This document shows positions 9,216-21,260 of a stretch of 64,000 nucleotides of DNA, one piece after another (the first letter of the stretch is position 1; the number at the start of each line of letters is the position of its first letter). The notes beneath the pieces were generated by a model. It ran no database searches. It was not told where the DNA came from and saw nothing but the letters and a program-made list of their open reading frames with translations. The stretch is from NCBI GenBank assembly GCA_963854735.1, contig OY978098.1:806001-870000 (forward strand). Direction: 5' to 3'. The stretch comes from Marvania coccoides. Its lineage: Eukaryota; Chlorophyta; Trebouxiophyceae; Chlorellales; Chlorellaceae. The translations under genes and the position numbers were made by a program.

Positions 9216-11672
9216 TTAAATTGCGATGCCGCCATCCTCCGCCTTTTTGGACCGGGCCTCAATCCAGTCTGAAGCCCTGGTGAGGTGGCCTCTTTGTCCC
9301 CCATCAGGCAGCGGCAGATCGTAAAAAGTGGCCAATGCGTCGATGACGCCCTGCTCGTCGCTGGCCACCAGCACGTCGCGCATCTCGACTGTCCCCACGG
9401 TCTGCTGCTCGACGCAGCTCGCCAGGAAGTCCAGGAGGCCGTCGTAAACGCCAACGCCGGAGTCTCCTGCAAAGTTGCACACCACGATGGGGCAAGGGAA
9501 CCGAGTCCCCAGCTTCTTTAGCTGCACGAGGCACAGCAGCTCAAATAACTCGTCCTGCAAATGTACATAAGAAAGTATAAACTTCTATTTTTTTGCAGGG
9601 AGTCGAGTAAAATTTCAAGCCTCTCCATGTATCTATCGGTGGCCGGATGTCTACTCTTACCATGGTTCCCAGTCCTCCTGCCAAGAACACAAAGGCGGTG
9701 CGGTCGCTCTCCTTCATGCGCACCCCGCTGTCGGTCAGCGCCACCTTCCGTGACGACATGAAGCGGCACACGTAATTGGAATCTGCAGGCAGGTAGGAGG
9801 CAGTACGCACGGTGGTACCCGCCTCCCTCCCAATGCGGATGCCCGCCACCCGGCCCCCAGCGTCCATGGCACCCAAGGAGGCAGCTGCAGAATGAAGCGG
9901 GGGACAGAAAAATGCTATAAAAAGAAAGCATAGCAGAAGACCGTATTATTATCCTTAGATAATTGTTCTGGGTTGAGTAATTCATTCAGTCGACTAGTTG
10001 CTTCAGTTCAAAAACCCCGTGTAGATGTTGCGGTAAGAAAGGTCCCTACTGGGCAATTCCCTTCTCCCCCCGAAAACAAATTTGTATACTCCCTCACCTT
10101 CCATCATGCCGGGCCCGCCGCCTGTCCACGTCGTGCACCCCAGCAGGCGTGCCACGTCGGCACCCAACGCCCTGGCCCGCTCCCAATGCCCGCCCTTTGA
10201 GCCCTGCCTCAGTCGAGCAGAGCCGTAGTAGACAACCCCCCTCCCCTCCCGCTCAATAAGCGCGTAGCACGCCAGCAGCTCCTGCTGCACCGCCGCTGCG
10301 CTGGACCGCACGGTCTCCGCCGCCAGCTCGGCGTTGCCGCTGAAGCGCTGGTGCACCCACTCCCAGTTCTCTGGGCCCATTTCCGAGCCTAATGTTTGCA
10401 CTACAGCGCCGCCAGCGAGGCACCCGATCTCCGCTGCCCGCCGCAGCCCGAACCCCCGCAGCAGACTGAATAAAAATCCGGAAGCGAAGAGGTCGCCGGC
10501 ACCCGTAGTGTCAATGGCAGTCACCCCGCTGCACGCAGGCACCGCAATCACTTCTGAGGCACCGCGCCCTTTCACCAGGCATCCTTTTTCTCCCAGAGTC
10601 ACCACCGTGACGTCACATTGCGCTGCCAGAGCTTCCAGGCCGTGTTCGGGCGTGAACGCTGCTGCTGCTTCACCCCCGCCGTCGCTGCCCGCTGTCGCTG
10701 CCCACTCCGCGGCCTCATCTTCGTTGCAAAAGCACACAGCGACGACGCCGCTGTCGAGCAGCGCAGCGAGCTGAGGGCGAAACGCACGCACGACCTCGAA
10801 TGAAGCCAGGTCAAGTGCTATTTTGGAGCCAGCAGCGGTGGCCAGCTCAACTGCGCGGTCGACCAGGCCCTCGCTGTAGAACACGTAGCCAGAGACGAAT
10901 AGATAGGCGCAGCCGTCAAAGTGGAAGGCCTCGAGCTCGCTGGGGAGCAGCCGAGCGGCGCCATCCAGGCAGGTGCGCATGGTTCTCTGTTGAAATTTAG
11001 AAAAGGGGGAACGGAAAGTTTGATGAGGTTTGAATTATTTGTATTTCTCGTCAGTGAAAGATGGTTAGGAGTACCGTTTTGCAACAAAGTTTGATAGCAA
11101 ATAATGACGCAACGAATCGATAGATAGTTGAGATCTTGCCTGTCCCTCACAGCTCAGGATGACGCAACGCCCCGTGGCCCCCTCTTTGGGGAGCACTGCG
11201 TCCACGTTGACGCCGGCGCGGCGCATGGAGGAGATAAACAGAGCGCCAGGCTCGTCCTGCCCACGAGCGCCAACCAGCTTGCTGCCCACGCCGAAACCCG
11301 CCAAGCCTCGCTGTCAATTTTTTTTGGAGAGCGATGAAACGACGAACAGTGATGAAGGGAAAAGTAGTTTGTAAAAAAAGTGATGAAGGGAAACTTATGG
11401 TATTAATCACTGCTCACCATGACGTTGCTGGCGCTGCCTCCAGCTTTGCTGAAGTACTCTCCGACCGACAGCAGCATTTTTTGAATCTCCGGGAGGGATA
11501 CGCGGTGGCTGCCGCCCAGCTCATCGGTGACCAGGGACTTGAGAGTGTTGGCGTCTACCTTCAGGACGTGGTCGATGATTGACTGGGGCTGCAGCGCGAC
11601 CACCTCTATGCCTCTTTTTGCTACTGGCGACACCGGAGAGACGGGCTCCTCAAGCTGCTCTTTCAGGTCCAT
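9216..11672 (-). CDS. PfkB-family kinase fused to LOG-type phosphoribohydrolase
   Basis: Protein of 625 aa from exons 11672..11418, 11310..11140, 10986..10098, 9884..9661 and 9554..9216. Residues about 20-375 form an adenosine-kinase-like PfkB sugar/nucleoside kinase: GGSASNVM, GLAGFGVGSKLVG, GQRTMRTCLD and the catalytic DTTGAGDLFASG. Residues about 390-610 form a LOG/TIGR00730-like Rossmann domain: YYGSARLRQGS, GGGPGMMEAA, SSRKVAL and GGLGTMDELFELL. LOG enzymes hydrolyse the N-glycosidic bond of cytokinin nucleoside 5'-monophosphates. PfkB adenosine kinases phosphorylate nucleosides, so the two halves could act on linked steps (inference). Intron 2 has a GC donor (CAG|GCAAGA), and the spliced CEGQRTMRTC is a conserved kinase stretch, which supports it. 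The LOG loop has Ala where Pro is usual before GG. Confidence 0.88.
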
Positions 11673-11970
11673 GGTGAAGTGGACTGGCTGTAAATTGAGT
11701 GTAGATGACGAATACGGTGCTGCAATTGCAAGATATTGACGAAAACCCCACAACCCTACTTTTTGAAATTAAATAATGATCTAATAAATTAATCAAGCTG
11801 TGGTGCAGTGCGTTATGAATTTGTTAAGAGTGAACATAGAATAGACCCTTTGAGAATATAATAACTTAATTGCAGACTCAATATGTCTCGACTCCGAAAC
11901 TCAATCATTATTTTCCAATTTAATTTTGATTATGCTGGAATCTCCAGCATTATAAAAGTTATTTGCATAC

Positions 11971-12966
11971 ATGGTGAACATCGCTGGCAAGGGGCTTGGC
12001 CCCTTGATGGCAGCAGCGCTGAACTCGCTGAAACACGGTCGTCTCCCTGACAATGATCTCATTGTTGCGCTCGTCAGCAAGCTGCTGGGGCTGGGCATCG
12101 TCGCCGGCTCCACCATGGTCAAGCTGCCACAGGTACTGACTGTGATGCGCGCCCGCAGCGCCGAGGGCCTCAGTCCGCTATCGTTCGAGCTGGAGACGCT
12201 GGGCCTCGCCATCGCCGCTTCATACGGCGCCCTCCACAACCTGGCCTTCAGCGCCTATGGCGAGAGCGTGGTACGTCGAGGAGGTTGCATCACTCTCTCT
12301 GCATCTAACTCGAATAAATTAATAATTGTTCTCCTTATTCACAACTGGCCACTTGGCGGCAATAGTTCTTTCCACTTTTGGCGCTAATGTATTTTCATGT
12401 ATTTATTAATGCAAATAATTCACTCCCTTCCTCCCCAAACCTCCGTGCCGCAGGCCATGCTGTTTCAGAACATCATTCTGCTGCTGCTCATCTATCGCTA
12501 CCAGCGCTGCTCCAGCTCCCGTGTGGCACTCGTTTTCGCCTCGTTGGCGGCTTGGGCAGGCCTGTTTGCCACCGGAGTCCTGCAGGCCCGTCACCTGGCT
12601 GCCATGTACGACGTTAACAACGTCATTCTGCTTGCATCTCGGGTTCCTCAGATCCTCCAAAACTTTTCGAACAAAAGCACCGGGCAGCTCAGCATTGTGA
12701 CCTACGGGCTCAACACCGCGGGCGCGGCGGCGCGCATCTTCACCACGATGAACGAAAAGAACGCTGGGACGGCCATGCTGCGGGGCGCCTTGCTGAGTGA
12801 GTTGAAATTTTGTTTTTTATCATTGACGGAGACAAAGAGTATCTAGTAGAGTAGTTTGAGCTGAATGCTGAGTTGTTTTTGCTGTGCAGGCACAGTTTTG
12901 AATGCCGTGATGGTGGCGCAAATTGTGGGCTACGCTGGAGGGGCTAAGAAACGCAAAGCGGCGTGA
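11971..12966 (+). CDS. MPDU1: MPDU1-like PQ-loop membrane protein
   Basis: Protein of 239 aa from exons 11971..12270, 12454..12796 and 12890..12966. It has several hydrophobic helices and two PQ-loop motifs, STMVKLPQVLTVMRARSAEG and ASRVPQILQNFSNKSTGQLS. The layout matches MPDU1, which is needed for use of dolichol-phosphate-mannose and -glucose in ER glycosylation and has a seven-helix fold. The basic ending AKKRKAA could be a di-lysine-type ER retention signal. All introns are GT-AG and phases agree. Assignment rests on the paired PQ-loops and length close to the family (about 247 aa in animals). Confidence 0.9.
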
Positions 12967-13294
12967 CGTATTTTTGCATTTATTATTATATCCCTCTCTT
13001 CGACATTTCGCAGCAGTGAAATTGAATGATTCTTTCAGTCAAAGCTATGTTTGTTGTAAGGAGAAAAAGAAACGAAGGAAACCAGTGTGTTTGCGTTGTT
13101 GTTGGTATGTATACGAAGAAATAAAGGGTCCTATTGAAATTACGCAAAAAAAATGCGCCACACCACACAGGAGGGGTGAAATTGAAGGGAAAAAAACACA
13201 GAGAGGGAGGAGACAGCCCTAAGGGAAGGCTTCCTATTTACAAAATCCCAGCAGCAGCTCTGCCAGCCATTTTTCGCGGCTGCAGCACCATCAA
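12967..13294. other. Convergent 3' flank, MPDU1 / Rab1
   Basis: This 328-bp stretch lies between two convergent stop codons. It holds A-rich and purine-rich sequence and no supportable gene. Confidence 0.35.
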
Positions 13295-14358
13295 TCAGCA
13301 GCAGCTGGACTTCTGCGCCGCGATGGACTTGCCCTCCCCTGGCCTGATAGTGCTGGTGGGCTTGTTCAGCGCCGGCTCGCGCGCCATCCTGTTCTTAATC
13401 TCCGCTGCCATGGTCATGAACGCCTGCTCGACGTTGGTGGCGTCCTTTGCGGAGGTCTCGATGTAGGGCACACCGATCTCGTCGGCAAAGGCCTTGGCGG
13501 TGGCGAACTCCACCACCCGCTTGTTGACGAGGTCGCTCTTGTTGCCCACGAGCAGCTTGTTGACGCTCTCGTTAGCGTAGCGATCAATCTCGTTGAGCCA
13601 CTGCTTGACGTTGTTGAAGCTCTCCTGGTCGGTGACGTCGAATACGACAATGATGCCGTGCGCGCCGCGGTAGTAGCTACTGGTGATGGTGCGGAAACGC
13701 TCCTGGCCTGCGGTGTCCCACTGCAAGAGAGGGAGCGAGAAGGGAAGAGCACAAAACGAATGGGGGTGGTTAGAGCCCATTAAGGGGTGAAACATCGCGT
13801 GCGTCAATACTTACTATTTGAAGCTTGATCACCTTCCCGTCCAGCTCCACAGTGCGAATTTTCTGCATCAAAGGGGGGGAGATCAAAAAGTTCAGCTGCA
13901 GACTCCAGGGAGCGCCAGGGTCATTCTCGCAGCGCTAGAAACGGCGAAACTCACAAAATCCACGCCGATGGTGGAGATGTAGCTCTCCGTGTAGGTGTCA
14001 TCCTGCAAGCAAGGCCAAAGAACAAAAACTTTGAGTTCACCCATACGAACTATTTCACGCACAGCTTCGCAGCGCCAACGCACCGCGAACCGCAGCAGCA
14101 AGCACGATTTTCCGACGCCAGAGTCTCCGATCAGCAGCAGCTGCAAAAATCAAAGGGAAAGAGAAACATTTTGTTGGTTGAAAAGATGCGTGCGAAGCAG
14201 GGATTTCCGAGTGTCAGTGGCCACGCAAATGCCATGTAGCGGCCTTGAGCTTGTCACAGCCTCCACACTCGGTGCATTCCTCAAACTGGACCAAACGAAT
14301 TCGTTCCAAATTTTATTTTGAGACATACTTTGAAGAGGTAGTCGTATTCTGCACTCAT
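13295..14358 (-). CDS. RAB1: Rab1/Ypt1 small GTPase
   Basis: ER-to-Golgi Rab GTPase, 202 aa, from five exons: 14358..14329, 14140..14084, 14002..13955, 13862..13815 and 13720..13295. All joins are phase 0 with GT-AG introns. The G-box motifs are [20 protein letters not shown] and ETSAK. The Rab1-specific stretches [17 protein letters not shown] and [20 protein letters not shown] are intact. The C-terminus SSCC is a double-geranylgeranylation site. Length is the family norm. It lies head-to-head with Sec24 (295 bp between starts), another ER-export gene, which may be coincidence or co-regulation. Confidence 0.98.
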
Positions 14359-14653
14359 TTTTGCACGTTGCACGTTGTAGGCCCCGGCGTTTAATGAAAT
14401 AATTACCAAAGAGCAACGATGAAGCTGGCGAGCACGCGTTAAAACCAAACAGCTCGAGAAGAATGAAGACTTTTTAAAGAGAGTGTTCAGTAGACGATTT
14501 TTCGTGGTGTATTCTATGCATTAATGCCTCACGTACTTTTTGCAAGCATCAAGGCCGCATATAATAATAAATACGAAATTATTGTCAAAAAAAAAAAAGA
14601 TCACAACTTTTCGAGCACCTGAGAGTGGCTTTGGGGAGCAAGACCATTCTATT

Positions 14654-17600
14654 ATGAACGGAAACTCGGGTCCGCAGCCATATTACGCTGCGCGTCCACC
14701 TGGTTTCGCTCCAGCGCCAGGTCAGTCAAAAATTTTGGGATGTTTCTAGTCGATCTGCGTTTGTTGAACATTATACGCCCTTCCAAACACATCGCCCCAC
14801 CTGGAAATAATCATTATCACCACCCGCGCAGGTTTCAGCGGCGCAGGGGGTCCCCCTCAGCCCAATGGGGCGCCAGCGGCAGTTCCCGGCTTCCCGCAGG
14901 GTAGCAGAGGCCCAGCCCCTCCTCCAGGGCCCTACGGCGCGCCTCAGGGTCCCCAGCGGCCCATGGCGCAGCTGCATCAGATGAAACTGGGGGCACAGCA
15001 GCCAGCGCCAGGCTCTGCAGTGAGGCCAGCGCCAGCCAGCCCTCTAATAGCCTCTCAGCAGCCTGGCGCAGGCGGGTACGCTGCCCCGCCGCCCATGCAG
15101 CGCCTCGCTGCGTTTCCTGGAGCACCGCCTATGCAGCAGCCAATGCAGCAGGCGCCGCAGGCTCTTCCTCACCCGATGATGCCACCACCGGCAGCTCGGC
15201 CACCACCGCCAGCAGCAGCAGCAGCAGGACCACCGCCGCCCCAGACGTGGCCTGCAGGGATGCCCACGCAGCCACCAGGGCCCGCCATTCGCACCTCTGC
15301 TGCAGCAGTAATGCCAGCGCAAGCTCCGATGTTGCCTGGTGCGAGGCCTGCAGGACCTCCGCCGCCCCTACCAGCTGCAGCTACCCAGCAACCCAGGCCT
15401 CCTATCGCTGGCGGTATCGGCGGTCCTTCTTTCCCAAGAGGGCCGCCACCGTTGCAGCAGCAGCAGCAGCCTGCTGGTATGCTGCCGCAGCGGCCTCCTG
15501 GTGTGATGGGCCCAGGAATGCCGCCGCAGCCAATGTACCCAATGCGGCAGCAGCAGCAACAGCAGCAGAAGCCAATGGGAATGGGAGGGATGCGGCCACC
15601 CCCTCCCATGATGGCAGGAGGCTTTCCACCTCAGCCCATGCAACCACCGATGCAGCAGCAGCAGCAGCAGCAGGCGCCGTTGTCGCCTCTGGGGGCAGCG
15701 CGGCCACCGTTCTCCCCCGCTGCAGCGTACTCCCAGCAACAGCAGCAGTTTGGCGGCCCTCAGCTGCCGCTGGGCGGATTTGCCCCTCCTCCCGGCGCAG
15801 CAGCAATGCTGCCACCCCACCTTTCCCAGCAGCCTCCCGGTGCCTGGGCGCCGCCCTCTTTTGGCGCCCCCCCGCCCCCTGGCGCACCCCCTGGCTCCCC
15901 CAGGCCGCCCTTTTCTGGGGCGCCAGCGGGGCAGCAACTACCGCCGTCGCAGCAGGCGCAGCAGCCTATGGGGGGGCGAAACATCGACCCAGGGTCCATG
16001 CCGCGGCCGTCTCCCTGCCCTCCGCCCGCTCAGATCTTCACCACGCGGGTTGAGGGCGTGCATGCCATCCCGCCGCCCACTGAATGCCCGATTGCCGTCC
16101 GGGACACAGGGTGCGCTGGCCCGCGTCACATGCGGTGCTCGCTCAACTCTGTGCCGCAGGGCGCAGACCTGCTGAAGTCCTCGTCGCTGCCGTTTGTGGT
16201 GCTCATCAACCCCCTGGCTGTGCCAGAACACGGCGATACTGCCATTGAAGTCATTGATCCCGGGCCTGCTGGGCCCCTGCGGTGCTCCCAGTGTAAGGCC
16301 TACGTGTGCCCCTTCATGCAATGGCCCGCGGGGGGGCGCATGCAGTGCTGCTTCTGCGGAGGGCTCAGCGATGTGCCGCCGGGCGCCTTCAGCGGTGGCG
16401 GCAGCGAGGGCCCGCCGGAGCTCCGCTGCGGCTCGGTGGAGTACGAGGTAACGGGAGAATACCAGGTGCGCCCCCCCGTGGCCCCCACCTACTATTTCCT
16501 CATAGAAGTGACGGCAGCGGCGGTGGGGAGTGGCGCCACCGCGGCTGCCTGCGCCTCGCTGGCGCAGCTGCTGGACGAGCTGCCGGGGGGAGACCGCGCA
16601 CGGGTGGCGGTGGCCACGTTTGACTCCCGCCTTCACTTTTATTCGCCCAGAGAGAGCGGCGGCCAGCCCACGATGCTTGTTGTCACTGATGTGGCAGAGC
16701 CCTTCTGTCCGCTGGGTGGTGGGGTGGCGCTGCGCCTGGGGGACCACAAACCCGCGCTGAAGGCGCTGTTGGAGTCGATTCCGAAGACATTTGCTGGCAC
16801 CACAGCGGGGGAGAGTGTCGGCGGGTCAGCGCTCAAAGCAGCAGTGGACGCGCTGAAAGCTGGCACGGGCGGGCGGCTGATCGCGTTCCTAGCGTCGCTG
16901 CCGCAGACAGGCACGCTGGCGCTGCGCCCCCGCGAGGCTGGCCGGCCGCCCTCCGACCGAGACACTCTGGACGTGATGCAGCTGGAAAATAAAAGCTACG
17001 CGGCGCTGGCGGCGGACGCAGCGGACCACCAGGTCAGCGTTGACGTTTTTGCGTTGAGCCAGGGCTACGTGGACCTCGCCACGCTCAGCGTTCTCACTGC
17101 AGGGACATCTGGCTCTCTGCACCGCTACAACCCCTTCACGCCCCCAGCAGACGGTGCCCGCTTCCACAACGACCTGCGGTGGTGCCTGGTGCGCCCCCAG
17201 GGGATGGAGGCGGTGTCCCGGCTGCGCTGCTCCCGAGGTTTAGCCGTCGAGAACTACGTTGGTGCGTTCCACCGAAGAAACCTCACGGACTTGCACTTCC
17301 CGGCGCTGTCGTGCGACCACGCGGTGGCTGCGAGGCTGGTGCACGAGGAGCGGCTGCAGGAGAACTCTCAGGTGTGTCTGCAGTACGCGCTGCTGTATAC
17401 CACCACTGACGGTCATCGACGCGTGAGGGTGCACACCGTGGCGCTGCCTGTGACGCGGTCACTGGGGTCGGTGTTCAGGGGCGCGGATTTGGACACGTAC
17501 GTGACGTACGTGGCCAGGAAAGTGTCGGCGCAGCTGCCCGGGCGGGCTATCAACGCCTGCAGGGACGTTGTTATCAAGGCGGCAGTTGACACCCTGGTGG

Positions 17601-18426
17601 CGTACCGCAAGCACGTGAGTTTTATTTGGGTAATGTTCATGCTGATACAATGCTTTTATGTATTTTTGGGGGGTAGCGAATGATGTATTTCTTCAATATT
17701 TTTAGTTTACGCATTTTTTTCCAATATTGAAGTTTAATTCAATTAAATTGAATTTGTTTCACAAAATAATTGCCGCAGGTGGCCACAGCGTCTTCCTCGG
17801 GGCAGCTCATCCTCCCTGAGGCCCTCAAACTGCTCCCGCTGTACGCCCTTGGCCTCACCAAGCTCCCCTGTTTCCGCACAGACGCCAGGGCCGATTCACG
17901 CGCTGTCTGGCTCTCCCGGCTGCTATCCTGCCCGCCAGACCGCGTTATCCCGGCCGTCCACCCGCGCCTCCTCGCGCTGCGGCCCTTGGCCGACCTCCCG
18001 GCTCCCGCTGCCGGCCAGGCGGTGCGCGTCCCGGATCGGCTGTGGCTCTCTGCGGAGAAGCTCGACCCAGAGGGCATCTTCCTGCTGGAGAACGGCTTCG
18101 ACGCCCACATTTTCGTGGGTCCTGCTGCCCCCCAAGACGCCTGCCAGGCGCTGCTGGGGGTGCCGACGCCCGAAGCTGTGGATGCTTCCCTGTGGGCGGG
18201 CCCGCCTGCGTTGGACACCCCGCTCTGCCGCGTTACTAATGCGCTGCTGAATGAGGTGCGTCGGCAGCGGCGGTGCTACATGCACCTGCGGTTGATGCGG
18301 AGGGGACACCCACACGAGGCGGCGTTCATGGCATCGCTGGTGGAGGACAGGTCGCCCTCTGCAGGAATGTCCTACGTGGAGTTTTTGTGCATGCTGCACC
18401 GACAGATCCAGAACAAACTCTCCTGA
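14654..18426 (+). CDS. SEC24: COPII coat subunit Sec24
   Basis: Cargo-selecting subunit of the COPII vesicle coat at ER exit sites. The protein is 1165 aa from exons 14654..14720, 14832..17614 and 17779..18426. The first about 420 residues are low-complexity, rich in Pro, Gln, Gly and Ala, as is typical for Sec24. The zinc-finger near residue 505 reads RCSQCKAYVCPF then MQCCFCGG. It is followed by the trunk (YYFLIEVTAAA, FYSPRESG), the beta-barrel and helical regions, and a gelsolin-like C-terminus (FLLENGFDAHIFVGPAA). Poly-Gln tracts arise from CAG repeats near 15455-15680. Large antisense ORFs over the repeat region are composition artefacts. Confidence 0.96.
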
Positions 18427-18742
18427 CTATAATCTGCCCTGTTTTTTTGTTGTATGCTCCCTTTCTTTTATATCTGTCTTTCTTTCTTTTTTACCTTCCA
18501 CCATCATGGTGACCATATCCTTTCTCTCTTCTCCCATTTGTACCAGCGTGAGTTTTACACAACGTGTTGGTCAAATCATTTTATATTCTCTTCTCTCAAA
18601 TTCCTATCAAACAGAACAGCAGCAGCAGCAGCGGCAGCGGGGGCAGGGGAGAGTAAAACAGGTTGCTGTGGTTTTGTTTTTAGGGATAAACACAGGGAAA
18701 TGATGGAAATTACGGCACCACTCCCCAAATCAGTGAAATTTG
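18427..18742. other. Convergent 3' flank after Sec24
   Basis: This 316-bp T-rich spacer lies between convergent stop codons, with a short CAG/CGG run near 18620. No gene is visible. Confidence 0.35.
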
Positions 18743-20649
18743 TCACTCCGAGGTGCCTTCTCCCTCCTCATTGCCTGCTCCTGCATAAGAACTACTCGTG
18801 GTGCCCCCAGGCGCCGCGCCTGCTCCCGCTTGTGCCGCTGCCTCCACCGCCAGCGCCGCCTTGAGCTGCTCCATCACCAGGTCTGGGTTGAAACCCAGCA
18901 TCTCCGCCACGATGGGCGCCACCCGCAGGTCGGCAGACCCCGCTGCCATGAACACCGCTTTCCTAAACTCCATCGTTGTTTGTCCCAGGATGGTCTGGCC
19001 CACTAGCTCAGCTTCAGGGCTGCCCCGCGGGAAGGGATACGCGCCCAGGATGGCGACCATGCCGTTCAGCGCGCTGAACAAGCGGAAATCGTCCGCCGCC
19101 CGGAACGCCGCTTCAGCCTCGATCAGAGCAGCGCGGCAGTTGGCAGCCACCTCGCCGTGAACGATGTTCACCGCGCGCTTGTCGGGAACGCCCAAGTCGT
19201 GGGCCAGACCGCTCACAAACCGCCCCGGCTCGTACCTAAAGGGGGAAAACAAGAAAAATCGCATAAAATAATTATTCCTTTACTTATTTTGTGAAAATGC
19301 AATACTGCTTATCGAGTGCGCTTTTTAATGTTCAAAAGTGTCTGGATGTAGTGCCTCACCCTCCTAGGTCGCAGGATAGCCGCCGAAGCATTGCTTGCGT
19401 TGAGTACTTGACGGCAGCCCGAAGCAGGGCGTCACGGCCGCTCTCAGTGGAAGGCCGCACCTGCAGACCGCCCCCCTCGTGGCACACTCGGCGCATCGTC
19501 ACCAGCAGCGGCAGCGGGTAGTCCTGTCCAGCCAGCTTCAAATCCTACGAGTTTTGAGAAAAGCGAATTGTATTGTGGTCAAGCATATTTGAAAAATATG
19601 ACATCGTTTAAAAAAACCAAAAATGCACAGAAAGAATATTTGCTAGTCCCAGCCAGTTACAGATAGTTAAATAAATTGCACACCTGCAGCTCCCGCAGCG
19701 TGGCCTTTGCCTGCTTCCTCATTTCCTCCTTTCTCGACTCCGCCACGTACTTGGCGGGCTTGGGGGGCGCCCACCACTCCGGCATGGCGTCCACCGCCGC
19801 CTCCCTCTCCGTATCCACCGCTGCCACCGTCGTCCGCATCTCAGCGGCGGAGGCCAGCTCGTGGCTGAAATCCTCAGTGTCCTGCCACAACGGCCGCGGT
19901 GTAGACCCCGTCGAGGATTCATCCAGCGGCGTGTCGGGAATAAACACCATTTTCCCGCCCAGAGAGCGGTCCCTCACCCACTTCCCTCCCCCCCCCTGCC
20001 TCCGCCGCCCAGACCACGGCCACGAGAGGTTTTTGCCCCAAATTGCGTATGCTAGGCCTGCTGCGGCCAGCCCCACGACCCACCATCCCAGCGGCGAGGC
20101 CTCAGCGCCCCGGGAGGTGCCGTAGTACGCCCCAGGGTCTGGCCGACCGCCAGACACGCTCACAGAGTATAAAGGCGCGTTTTCGCCGCGCACAGCACGC
20201 TCCAACCTACGATATGCTGCCTCCGCCGACTTCTTTGCTTGGGAGAAGAGATCAGAGGGCTGCGCCTGCCTTCTCTGCTGCTGCTGCAACTGTTCCTGGG
20301 CCTTGGCAGCTGCCTGGGAGGCCTCCTCTCTGGCATGGGCGCGCGCTTTGGCGCCGACCTCGAGAGCCTCGTCCCTGATGCGGCGGTGGTGGCGGCGAGG
20401 GTGCCATTCTGCGTGCGCCGGCGGGGTGACAGCGGCGGCAAAGACGGCGGTGGCGATGACTGTGCGGCAGAGGAAAACGAGGGCCTCGGGGGGCACAGAC
20501 GGGGGTGGCGATGGATTTTGGTGGCTGTTGGACGAGGATGAAGCGCGTGCAGCCAGGCTAGCGCGGGCTTGAGCTCGAGTCAATATACTGTGATTTAATG
20601 GCAAAAAAATGCTCCGCCGGGAGGGAAGCCCGCTGATGAGCAGCGGCAT
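18743..20649 (-). CDS. Plastid-type membrane protein of unknown function
   Basis: Protein of 547 aa from exons 20649..19684, 19544..19360 and 19235..18743. The N-terminus is Ser/Ala/Arg-rich like a chloroplast transit peptide. It is followed by a hydrophobic stretch ending in AHA (TVIATAVFAAAVTPPAHA), which could be a thylakoid-type signal or a membrane helix. A second hydrophobic segment (GWWVVGLAAAGLAYAIWG) lies near residue 205. The C-terminal half begins MPEWWAPPKPAKYVAESRKE and continues with helical repeats (YSTQAMLRRLSCDLGG, FVSGLAHDLGVPDKRAV). This pattern resembles a plastid protein conserved in plants and algae, but I cannot name it. The targeting call is by eye. Confidence 0.7.
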
Positions 20650-20950
20650 GATCTCTACTTTTGTTGAAGACCCACTTGTCACGGCAAGGCGTGCGACAAG
20701 GTAAGCGAAACTTGAAATTGTTTTACTGATCAAATTCTTTTTATTTTGAGAGTGCGGGCCGCAGTGGGCGCTGTTTAATGATCAAAATAGCCTGTTAATG
20801 AATTGAATTTATTTTCTAAATTTTAGTAATGCTGAAAATATGCCTCTTGGTCTTCACCTTCTCAGTGGGTGCCCGGCGGACAACGCCGGTAAAATAAAAA
20901 ATAAAAGTGTTGCTTGTAGAGGCAGGAGTACTGTAGGGAAGCCCAATTCC

Positions 20951-21032
20951 AAACCAACCGCCTCTCTGAAGACTGCATTGCCTGCTGTGAGTTCTTCAAC
21001 CGGTTTTTCGAGCCGGACTCCGGTCGAGTTTG
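20951..21032 (+). repeat. Dispersed repeat family R1, copy 1
   Basis: This stretch shares a core with 25381-25503, 50194-50313 and the minus strand of 44370-44478. Shared blocks include GAAGACT, TTGCCTGC, CTTCAACCGG, CGGACTCCGGTCG and GTTTG, in the same order. Here only the right two-thirds of the element is recognisable. The copies are diverged but colinear. Confidence 0.7.
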
Positions 21033-21126
21033 TTACCATAGGCAGCCTCAAGGCGACTATACCGGTTGAGAGACAGAGCAGCACTTCAAAAACCTAACGA
21101 CACAACAAAACAAAACTACTTTGTTA

Positions 21127-21130
<4 letters not shown>

Positions 21131-21162
<32 letters not shown>
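21131..21162. repeat. TA dinucleotide microsatellite
   Basis: About 30 bp of alternating T and A lie in the spacer downstream of the SAM-domain gene. Confidence 0.9.
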
Positions 21163-21163
<1 letters not shown>

Positions 21164-21260
21164 TAAAAAAAAGAAAACGCTGGGACCGAAACGAAAGTTG
21201 ACAATTCAAGTGCATTTGAAGTACTCAAGCCATCAATTCATTCAAATTTAATTTCAGCTT

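Larger units (their letters stand above)
20650..21260. other. Gene-free spacer with dispersed repeat and AT microsatellite
   Basis: This 611-bp interval has no supportable gene. It holds one copy of a dispersed repeat (20951-21032) and a TA dinucleotide run (21131-21162). Confidence 0.5.

Noticed and set aside
15169..15937. Long antisense ORFs rich in Gly, Cys, Leu or Ala over the Sec24 N-terminus
   Set aside because: They mirror CAG/CCG-rich coding repeats of Sec24 and have no domain.
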